Part shown: positions 1 to 5,046 of the stretch, piece by piece
Layout: each line of letters begins with the position of its first letter
Numbering within the stretch: position 1 is the stretch's first letter
Notes under the pieces: generated by a model
What the model was told of the DNA's origin: nothing
The model's database searches: none
Seen by the model: the letters and a program-made list of their open reading frames with translations, nothing else
Source: Rhodospirillaceae bacterium
GTDB lineage: Bacteria > Pseudomonadota > Alphaproteobacteria > MPNO01 > UBA2964
Reading direction: 5' to 3'
NCBI GenBank assembly: GCA_018660305.1
Contig: JABJKO010000329.1
Location: forward strand, 1 to 5,782
Length of the DNA: 5,782 bases
Made by a program: the position numbers and the translations under genes

Positions 1-291
1 AACGTGATCGTCCTGCCGCTGCTGTTCGGGCTGGGGGTGGCGAGCGCTATCCATCTCGTCATGCGCGAACGGTACGCCGAGGATCTGTCCCAGGTTCTCC
101 GCAGCAGCACGCCGAGGGCTGTCATATTCAGCGCCCTGACGACAATCGGCTCGTTCGCCAGCATCGCGCTTTCCAGCCATCCGGGCACGTCCAGCATGGG
201 AGTCTTGCTGACCATTGCCATCGGGCTCACCCTGATCTGCACCATGATTGTTCTGCCGGCTCTCATGGCGCTGTTCACCGCTAAAAATTAG
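1..291 (+). CDS. hpnN: Hopanoid transporter HpnN (RND/MMPL family), C-terminal fragment
   Basis: Only the last 96 codons are present; the gene enters from the left edge in frame 1 and stops with TAG at 289-291. The visible part is the end of an RND/MMPL-type inner-membrane exporter. It has a hydrophobic segment followed by GVASAIHLVMRERY, then STPRAVIFSALTTIGSFASI, then SSHPGTSSMG leading into the last transmembrane helix (LLTIAIGLTLICTMIVLPALMAL). From family knowledge, this combination is typical of HpnN, which in Rhodopseudomonas palustris moves hopanoids from the inner to the outer membrane. The assignment is supported by the neighbours hpnL and hpnM. The stop lies 10 bases before the hpnL start, so the two genes are probably co-transcribed. 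A general MMPL-family exporter is the alternative, but the context makes it less likely. Confidence 0.88.
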   Translation, partial: NVIVLPLLFGLGVASAIHLVMRERYAEDLSQVLRSSTPRAVIFSALTTIGSFASIALSSHPGTSSMGVLLTIAIGLTLICTMIVLPALMALFTAKN

Positions 292-301
292 GGAAGAGCG
301 C

Positions 302-1288
302 GTGCGCATCCTTCGCTGGATATGTCTGCTTCTGGGGGTCGGCCTCCTGGGAATCATTGTTGCCAACACAAACATCGAAGAGGCGGCTCATCTGGTTGTC
401 CGGATGGAATGGGGAATAGCCCTGGTGCTGCTCATATATTTCGCGACTTTCCTGGGTGATACGGCATCCTGGCATATCACGCTCCGGTCCGTTCCCCTGG
501 ACGGCGGCTGGTTTTACCGGCTGTGGCTGATCAGGATGATCGGCGAGGCTTTCAACAATACCCTGCCGGCCGGCGGCGTCGGGGGTGAACCCATCAAGGC
601 GGTTCTTCTCAAGCAGCATTTTGACGTCGCCTATGATGATGGCGCCGCGTCTCTGTTCCTGGCCAAGACCGTCAATATGATCTCGCTGACCGGTTTTCTG
701 GCCATCGGTTTTATCCTCATGCAGTCCGCCCACGGCGTCCCCGCCTATTTCCCGCTGGTCGCGGGGATCGGGCTGGGGGTTCTTTGTATGGCCATTCTGG
801 CCTTTTTTCTGATTCAGCGGTTTGGCGCGTCTTCCTCCGTGGCTTCATGGCTGACACGGTGGTCGCGCGGGCGGCGTCTGGCGGCCGCCATTGAGCACAT
901 CACCGGGGTCGAACGGAAATTCGAGGTATTTTATGCGCGCAGTCCGGGGCGTTTCGCGGCCGCCCTCGTGGTTGCCTTCTCGGTCTGGGTTGTCAGTATC
1001 GCCGAGGTCTATGTCGCGCTGTGGTTTCTGGGACACCCGGTTTCCTGGGCCGAGGCCTGGATCATCGAGGCGGGGACGCAGCTTGTCCGAACGGGAACGT
1101 TCTTCATTCCGGCGAGCCTTGGCACGCTGGATGGGGCGCTCCTCCTGCTATGTTCCGCCTTTACAGGGTCTCCCACGGCGGGAGTAGCGGTGGTCCTGGC
1201 CCGCCGGTCGCGGGACATTCTCTGGATATCGCTTGGATTCGGTCTCAGCCTGGTGCTCGGCAGGGACAATCGGTCCCGTGCGCCATGA
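302..1288 (+). CDS. hpnL: HpnL-type hopanoid-associated flippase-like membrane protein
   Basis: A 328-residue polytopic inner-membrane protein of the lysylphosphatidylglycerol synthase transmembrane-domain (flippase-like) superfamily. The GTG at 302 is preferred because GGGAAGAG at 291-298 is a good ribosome-binding site, and because the in-frame extension upstream (to 248) would overlap hpnN and code for a non-hydrophobic leader. The protein begins with a membrane helix (about residues 5-21) and has about eight hydrophobic segments in all. The family signature GEAFNNTLPAGGVGGEPIK lies at about residues 81-99. A second conserved stretch near the C-terminus reads RTGTFFIPASLGTLDGA. Members found in hopanoid clusters are called HpnL; their biochemical role is not established, and lipid flipping is an inference from the superfamily. 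It follows hpnN by 10 bases, probably in one operon, and converges on hpnM with an 8-base gap. Confidence 0.85.
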   Translation: MRILRWICLLLGVGLLGIIVANTNIEEAAHLVVRMEWGIALVLLIYFATFLGDTASWHITLRSVPLDGGWFYRLWLIRMIGEAFNNTLPAGGVGGEPIKAVLLKQHFDVAYDDGAASLFLAKTVNMISLTGFLAIGFILMQSAHGVPAYFPLVAGIGLGVLCMAILAFFLIQRFGASSSVASWLTRWSRGRRLAAAIEHITGVERKFEVFYARSPGRFAAALVVAFSVWVVSIAEVYVALWFLGHPVSWAEAWIIEAGTQLVRTGTFFIPASLGTLDGALLLLCSAFTGSPTAGVAVVLARRSRDILWISLGFGLSLVLGRDNRSRAP

Positions 1289-1296
1289 CATTTCGG

Positions 1297-1944
1297 TTAT
1301 CTCGGCTCAACTTTGGCCGGTTTTTCCGCGAGCAGAGTGTTCGATTTGCTCTCCAGGAGTTGAGTCAGCTCTTTGATCCCGCCGGTGCTGAGGGTCGATC
1401 GGTATTCTGATCGACGGACCGCTAGTTCGCTGATGCCGTCATCCAGCAAAACATCGACAATTCGCCAGGTTTTGCCTGCGGCCCGGGTGACATAGGTGAT
1501 GGCGACGGGCGTGTCGTCGGGGCGGCGTATCTGGGTTCGGACCAGTTGCGTTTTTCGGGGGCCCGCTCGGACGTCGAGTGTCCGGAAGGTTTGACCGGAA
1601 AATCCGGAGAAACGAGACGCGTAGGTCGCCGCGCTAAACCGATGAAAGGCCGCGGCAAGCCGGCGCCGGTCGTCCGGCCCCGCCGTTCGCCAGTGCCGGC
1701 CGGTGGTCAGCGCGACCATCAGTTTGATATCGAACCGCTCGCCCACTTCCGGTTTCAGCGTCTGGTAGCGGCCGCCGACCCCCAGCGTCTCGGCGCGTTT
1801 CATGACATCGAGCAGGGTGACATGGAAGCCATCGACCAGTTTTCTTGCGTCGTCCGCCGGTGATGCCAGCAGAGCGGCTGGTTGCAGGACAAATCCTGAG
1901 ATTGTGATTAACAAGGCGGCAATCAAAGAATGAAATTTACTCAA
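1297..1944 (-). CDS. hpnM: HpnM, MlaC/Ttg2D-like periplasmic lipid-binding protein
   Basis: A 215-residue exported protein of the MlaC/Ttg2D (toluene-tolerance) family, which carries single lipids across the periplasm. The frame stays open upstream to about 2049, but TTG at 1944 gives a normal signal peptide: a short basic n-region (SKFH), a hydrophobic core at residues 6-27, and probable cleavage after SPA at residues 28-30. GGAA sits 7 bases upstream as a weak ribosome-binding site, and the resulting length suits the family. Family features are RYQTLKPEVGERFDIKLM at residues 59-76, an FxxFSAATYASRF block at 100-112, and the C-terminal WRIVDVLLDDGISELAVRR at 160-178, followed by SEY and a GGIKELTQLLESK helix. 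Members in hopanoid clusters are called HpnM. It diverges from mlaA, whose product is the outer-membrane partner of MlaC in the Mla pathway. The start codon is the least certain part of the call. Confidence 0.85.
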   Translation of the reverse strand: MSKFHSLIAALLITISGFVLQPAALLASPADDARKLVDGFHVTLLDVMKRAETLGVGGRYQTLKPEVGERFDIKLMVALTTGRHWRTAGPDDRRRLAAAFHRFSAATYASRFSGFSGQTFRTLDVRAGPRKTQLVRTQIRRPDDTPVAITYVTRAAGKTWRIVDVLLDDGISELAVRRSEYRSTLSTGGIKELTQLLESKSNTLLAEKPAKVEPR

Positions 1945-2055
1945 GGGTCGGTTCCGTCTGTCCGAAATGTTATCCAGATGTATGGTGGCACCCTTGATTA
2001 CGCAACCTTTATGGCGGTTCCGAGGCACTTGGATTCCGTGCAAAATCAATTATTT

Positions 2056-2074
2056 GTTAACGATATCCGTTAAC
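2056..2074. promoter_or_regulatory. Perfect interrupted palindrome, candidate operator
   Basis: GTTAACG (2056-2062) and CGTTAAC (2068-2074) are exact inverted copies separated by ATATC. The site lies 9 bases upstream of the candidate -35 element of mlaA and between the two divergent genes, a typical place for a dimeric regulator acting on both. The regulator is unknown. The symmetry is seen directly; the operator role is inferred. Confidence 0.45.
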
Positions 2075-2082
2075 TTATTCTA

Positions 2083-2111
2083 TTGCGCTATTGGAGTAGC
2101 TTCCCTAATAT
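2083..2111 (+). promoter_or_regulatory. Candidate sigma-70-type promoter for mlaA
   Basis: TTGCGC (2083-2088) and TAATAT (2106-2111) are separated by 17 bases, the ideal spacing. The -35 element matches TTGACA at three of six positions and the -10 element matches TATAAT at four of six. It would give a leader of about 90 bases before the mlaA ATG. No better-matching pair was found in the intergenic region, but the match is modest and the transcript start is not known. Confidence 0.3.
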
Positions 2112-2208
2112 AGTTGTGAAATCGTCGCGTCGGGGAAGGCGCAGGATCGGCAATCCGCGTATTAAGGGTGCCGACTGGAAACTGGTTTGGCGGTAACGGG
2201 CGAGTAAT

Positions 2209-3045
2209 ATGCGGCGTTTAGTGCGGGGTTCAGAACGGCTTGTCGCGTTGTTTTTGGCGGCTTTCTTCCTATGCGCCACCATTGACAGTGTGGCGATCGC
2301 AGCGGATTACACCGCGCATGCGGATTTTACTCAAAAGTATGAGTCACTTGCCCAATCCGTCGATAACGATGTTAACGACCCCCTCGAGCCGCTAAACCGC
2401 ACCATTCTTGAATTTAACGAGTTTATTACGGCCCTAATCCTGCGGCCGCTGGCGCAAATTTACGTTCTGATGCTGCCGGATTTTGCCCTTGAGGCGATCG
2501 ATAATGCGCTCCAGAACCTCAGCGCGCCGGTGGTTCTCGCCAATGATCTGCTGCAATGGGAACCCGAGCGTGCCTGGGACACGACCCGCCGATTTTTCAT
2601 CAATTCCACGGTTGGTGTCGCCGGATTGATCGATGTTGCGGAAAAAATGGGTATCGAGGGCCATAGCGAAGATCTGGGACAAACTTTTGCCGTCTGGGGT
2701 GTGCCGGAGGGGTTCTATATTGTTATCCCCATCTTCGGGCCATCCAACCCGCGTGATGCGGTGGGCAAAGTTCTGAACTCTTATCTGGATCCGTTGTCTC
2801 ACTGGGCCCAAAACACCGACCGGGATGAGCTGAATACCGGGCGTACCCTGGTGGGAGGCGTCGACGAATTCTCCCGCGTCATGGACGATCTGCAGAAGCT
2901 CAAGGACACGTCAATCGACTATTATGCGGCCTTGCGGAGCATCGCGCGGCAGAAGCGTGCGGCAGATATCTCCAATGGGGTACCGAAGGAAGGCGCGCCG
3001 CTTCCCGACCTGAAATACGATTTCAACGCCGAATTTACCAATTAA
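2209..3045 (+). CDS. mlaA: MlaA/VacJ family outer-membrane lipid-transport protein
   Basis: A 278-residue MlaA (VacJ) homologue. In E. coli MlaA sits in the outer membrane with a porin, removes misplaced phospholipids from the outer leaflet and hands them to periplasmic MlaC. The ATG at 2209 gives a basic n-region (MRRLVRG, SER) and a hydrophobic core at residues 11-25. The MlaA domain starts with the hallmark DPLEPLNR at 57-64. RPLAQIY follows at 79-85, then NLSAPVVLANDLLQ at 103-116, RRFFINSTVGVAGLIDVA at 127-144, the DLGQTFAVWGVPEGFY block at 155-170, and IPIFGPSNPRDAVG at 173-186. Oddly, the usual lipobox is missing: the only cysteine in the signal region (C22) is preceded by FFL, while AIA at 29-31 fits signal peptidase I. 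The tail after the domain is hydrophilic and longer than in E. coli. The ribosome-binding site is weak. The gene ends just before a strong terminator. Confidence 0.93.
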   Translation: MRRLVRGSERLVALFLAAFFLCATIDSVAIAADYTAHADFTQKYESLAQSVDNDVNDPLEPLNRTILEFNEFITALILRPLAQIYVLMLPDFALEAIDNALQNLSAPVVLANDLLQWEPERAWDTTRRFFINSTVGVAGLIDVAEKMGIEGHSEDLGQTFAVWGVPEGFYIVIPIFGPSNPRDAVGKVLNSYLDPLSHWAQNTDRDELNTGRTLVGGVDEFSRVMDDLQKLKDTSIDYYAALRSIARQKRAADISNGVPKEGAPLPDLKYDFNAEFTN

Positions 3046-3073
3046 CGCAAAGCGGCCTCCAAGGGCGATCAAC

Positions 3074-3107
3074 GCGGCGTCTGACAATTCGGACGCCGCT
3101 TTTATTT
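3074..3107 (+). terminator. Rho-independent terminator after mlaA
   Basis: GCGGCGTC (3074-3081) pairs exactly with GACGCCGC (3092-3099). Two more inner pairs (one G-U) leave the loop ACAATT. The run TTTTATTT (3100-3107) follows at once. It begins 29 bases after the mlaA stop, so mlaA is the end of its transcript and the downstream nfu gene needs its own promoter. Confidence 0.92.
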
Positions 3108-3133
3108 GACTTTCCCGGAAAAAGTCCGACTTT
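3106..3133 (+). promoter_or_regulatory. Overlapping inverted repeats and -35-like element upstream of nfu
   Basis: The six-base unit GACTTT occurs at 3108-3113 and 3128-3133, with its inverse AAAGTC at 3121-3126 between them. The right pair forms a 13-base palindrome, AAAGTC-C-GACTTT; the left pair can form a 6-bp hairpin with a 7-base loop. TTGACT at 3106-3111 matches a -35 box at five of six positions and overlaps the end of the terminator T-run, but no good -10 box lies 16-18 bases downstream. The region ends 33 bases before the nfu start. It probably holds the nfu promoter and possibly an operator; the regulator cannot be named. Confidence 0.35.
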
Positions 3134-3166
3134 GGTGTCGCAGCACCTACTCAGTGGAAAGACGCC

Positions 3167-4018
3167 ATGTTTATCCAGACAGAAGCCACCGCCGATCCCC
3201 ATATTATGAAGTTTTTGCCCGGCCGCGACGTTTATCCCGCCGGTCCCCTTAGCTTTGACAGTCCGGACGCCGCCGCGCGGGCGCCTCTGGCCATAAGACT
3301 GTTGAATATCGACCATGTGACGGCGGTGGAACTCGGCGCCGACTATATTTCGGTGACGAAAAGTGATGAGGCTGAATGGCTCCATCTCAAGCCTGCGGTG
3401 CTCGGGGCGATTATGGACCATTTCGTTGCCGGCCTGCCGGTGGTCGACGATCAGATTCCAGGTGCGGCGGACGTGGATACACTGGAGGCGCCGGATCTGA
3501 AGCTTGACGATAACGATCCCATTGTCGCTGAAATCAGGGAATTGATAGAGACCCGTATTCGCCCCGCGGCAACGCAGGGCGGTGGCGACGTGGTGCTGCG
3601 CGGCTATGCCGAAGGCGTGGTCTATGTGGAATTCCAGGGCGCTGCCCATCAGTTCCAGGGCGGTGTGGAGAATATGCTGCGTCATTATGTGCCCGAGGTG
3701 CAGCGGGTTGCTGACTGGCGCGATGCGCTGCCCAAACCCGGTCTCGATACGCCCGAGGCCCAGGCCATTCATGATATTCTGGAAACCCGCATAAACCCGT
3801 CCGTTGCTGGGCATGGCGGGCATATCAGCCTGATCGATGTGGACGGCGCCCGCGTCTATATCCGCATGGAAGGCGGCTGCCAGGGCTGCGGCATGGCGAA
3901 TGTGACCCTGAAGGAGGGGGTGGAGGTCGAAATCAGGAAGGTTGTGCCCACCATCCGTGAAGTGCTCGACGTGACCGACCATGCCGGCGGGACCAACCCC
4001 TATTATCAATCGGCATAA
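3167..4018 (+). CDS. Nfu-type Fe-S cluster scaffold/carrier protein with tandem NifU domains
   Basis: A 283-residue cytoplasmic protein that probably carries Fe-S clusters to client apoproteins. The ATG at 3167 has the purine-rich site GGAAAG (3156-3161) just upstream. Residues 1 to about 90 are an Nfu N-terminal domain (MFIQTEATADPHIMKFLPGR, then SPLA-like APLAIRLLNIDHV and LKPAVLGAIMDHF). An acidic linker (about 94-118) follows. Residues 119-183 are a NifU-like domain (RIRPAATQGGGDVVL, VVYVEFQG) in which the two cluster-binding cysteines are replaced by A160 and F163. Residues 198-270 are a second, intact NifU domain (RINPSVAGHGGHISL, VYIRMEGG) with C238-Q-G-C241. One such domain, giving about 180-190 residues, is usual for alphaproteobacterial and mitochondrial Nfu, so this is an enlarged form. 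It stands alone between a terminator and an 88-base leader. Confidence 0.9.
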   Translation: MFIQTEATADPHIMKFLPGRDVYPAGPLSFDSPDAAARAPLAIRLLNIDHVTAVELGADYISVTKSDEAEWLHLKPAVLGAIMDHFVAGLPVVDDQIPGAADVDTLEAPDLKLDDNDPIVAEIRELIETRIRPAATQGGGDVVLRGYAEGVVYVEFQGAAHQFQGGVENMLRHYVPEVQRVADWRDALPKPGLDTPEAQAIHDILETRINPSVAGHGGHISLIDVDGARVYIRMEGGCQGCGMANVTLKEGVEVEIRKVVPTIREVLDVTDHAGGTNPYYQSA

Positions 4019-4106
4019 CGGCCGATTGGCGAATTGTTAACAACGCCATGAAATCCTGCGAAACAAGGCTCTGCGGCCTTACGGTCTGATCGCGTAGGAG
4101 CAGGAA
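4019..4106 (+). promoter_or_regulatory. Leader of the epimerase gene with palindrome, mini-ORF and possible RNA fold
   Basis: No terminator follows nfu, so the epimerase may be read from upstream, from here, or both. The 10-base palindrome TTGTTAACAA lies at 4034-4043, flanked by GGCG (4028-4031) and CGCC (4044-4047). An ATG at 4048 opens 13 codons (MKSCETRLCGLTV) ending with TGA at 4087-4089, 17 bases before the epimerase start; it lacks a visible ribosome-binding site. AAGGC (4065-4069) pairs with GCCTT (4076-4080). TCCTGCGA (4054-4061) can pair with TCGC (4090-4093) and AGGA (4096-4099), which would cover the epimerase ribosome-binding site. All pairings were found by eye; the function is inference. 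Confidence 0.3.
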
Positions 4107-5036
4107 GTGTCAAAATATCTGGTTACCGGCGGTTGCGGGTTTATCGGGTCCCATTTGGCGGATGCGCTGGTGGCGGCTGGACATGGCGTACGCATTCTTG
4201 ACGATTTTTCCACTGGCAAACGTGAAAACGCACCGTCCGCCGCCGAGATCATCACAGGCGATGTGGCCGATACGGAGACAGTGCGCTTGGCGATGGCGGG
4301 GATGGATGGGTGTTTTCATCTCGCGGCGATTGCTTCTGTCGTCCGGTCCAACGAAGAATGGGTCCGCACCCATCAGGTCAATCTGACCGGCACCGTCAAT
4401 GTCTTTGACTCCGCCCGGGAAACCCGCATGCCGGTGGTCTATGTATCTTCTGCCGCGATCTATGGCGACAACGACGACGTGCCGCTGGCCGAGACGGCCC
4501 GGCCGCGCCCGCTGACGGCTTACGGCGCCGACAAGCTGGGCTGCGAACAGCACGCGCGGGTGGGACACGAAGTCCATAATATCCCCAGCACGGGATTCCG
4601 GTTTTTCAACATCTATGGTCCGCGCCAGGATCCGGCTTCGCCCTATAGCGGCGTGATTTCCATCTTCGCCGACCGTACGTCCAACGGCCAATCCATCCAG
4701 ATCCATGGTGATGGCGAACAGACCCGCGACTTTGTCTACGTGGGCGATGCCGTCCGGTTTTTGTTGAAGGGTATGGAGAACCTGCCCGCCGCGCCTGATG
4801 TCTACAATGTCTGTACCGGCAAGGGGACGAGTATCAACCGGCTGGCGGAGATCATCGCCGAACTGGCCGGCAATCCGGTGGACATCAGCCACGGAGAGCC
4901 CCGTGTCGGGGACGTGCGCGCCTCTATCGGCGATCCGTCCCACGCCAGCAAGACCCTCGGCATAAAGGTGAAAACCGCCATTGAAGACGGGCTGCGCCTG
5001 ACCCTTAACCCAACCAAACTGTCCCGCGCCGTTTAA
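4107..5036 (+). CDS. NAD-dependent sugar-nucleotide epimerase/dehydratase (extended SDR, GalE/WbpP-like)
   Basis: A 309-residue extended short-chain dehydrogenase/reductase. Such enzymes use bound NAD to oxidise and re-reduce a nucleotide sugar, most often inverting C4. The start is GTG at 4107, supported by AGGAG (4096-4100) six bases upstream. The Rossmann motif TGGCGFIG is at residues 7-14, and the acidic D32-D33 at the end of beta-2 favours NAD(H). HLAAIASV is at 71-78. The catalytic set is S115 (in SSAAIYG), Y139 and K143 (YGADK). The sugar-binding half has FFNIYGPRQDPASPYSGVIS at about 166-185 and the conserved GDGEQTRDFVYVGDAV at 201-216. This pattern fits UDP-glucose or UDP-N-acetylglucosamine 4-epimerase-like proteins of surface polysaccharide pathways, but the substrate cannot be fixed. 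It is not the hopanoid-associated HpnA type. It converges on an MFS transporter with 4 bases between stops. Confidence 0.88.
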   Translation: MSKYLVTGGCGFIGSHLADALVAAGHGVRILDDFSTGKRENAPSAAEIITGDVADTETVRLAMAGMDGCFHLAAIASVVRSNEEWVRTHQVNLTGTVNVFDSARETRMPVVYVSSAAIYGDNDDVPLAETARPRPLTAYGADKLGCEQHARVGHEVHNIPSTGFRFFNIYGPRQDPASPYSGVISIFADRTSNGQSIQIHGDGEQTRDFVYVGDAVRFLLKGMENLPAAPDVYNVCTGKGTSINRLAEIIAELAGNPVDISHGEPRVGDVRASIGDPSHASKTLGIKVKTAIEDGLRLTLNPTKLSRAV

Positions 5037-5046
5037 CCGTTTAACC
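5031..5046. repeat. Tandem GTTTAACC duplication at convergent stop codons
   Basis: GTTTAACC occurs twice head to tail (5031-5038 and 5039-5046). The first copy contains the TAA of the epimerase (5034-5036). The second contains TTA (5041-5043), which is the stop of the MFS gene on the other strand. The repeat is exact; its origin by a small duplication is inference. Confidence 0.7.

Larger units (their letters stand above)
1945..2208. promoter_or_regulatory. Divergent hpnM-mlaA intergenic control region
   Basis: These 264 bases separate two divergently transcribed genes and are clearly richer in A/T than their surroundings, most of all at about 2040-2120. They should contain the promoters of both genes. 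On the + strand there is a palindrome at 2056-2074 and a candidate promoter at 2083-2111. On the - strand the frame of hpnM is open through most of the left part, but a coding role there is doubtful because no good start or binding site goes with it. In the mlaA leader, GCAGGAT (2141-2147) can pair with ATCCGC (2153-2158) around the loop CGGCA with one bulged A. This is a small hairpin of unknown significance. No RNA gene or small gene is recognised here. Confidence 0.6.

Noticed and set aside
248..301. Upstream start of hpnL at 248
   Set aside because: It would overlap hpnN by 44 bases and add a non-family leader; GTG at 302 has a good ribosome-binding site.
1945..2049. N-terminal extension of hpnM by 35 residues to a TTG at 2049
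   Set aside because: The extension is hydrophilic, would bury the signal peptide inside the protein, and has no ribosome-binding site; TTG at 1944 gives a normal signal peptide and family-like length.
2057..2073. The whole palindrome as a CtrA site (TTAA-N-TTAA)
   Set aside because: The two TTAA halves are 9 bases apart, not 7; only the overlapping TCAA-N7-TTAAC reading comes close and is listed separately.
3035..4009. Long open frame of 324 codons on the minus strand opposite nfu
   Set aside because: It is the antisense shadow of a well-recognised Nfu gene; its translation is rich in His, Gly and Arg with no recognisable family.
4107..5036. Epimerase as HpnA, the hopanoid-associated sugar epimerase
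   Set aside because: The GGCGFIG start, DDFSTGKREN and NIYGPRQDP features belong to the GalE/WbpP-like group, not to the dihydroflavonol-reductase-like HpnA type; nearness to hpn genes alone is not enough, and a terminator and nfu lie between.
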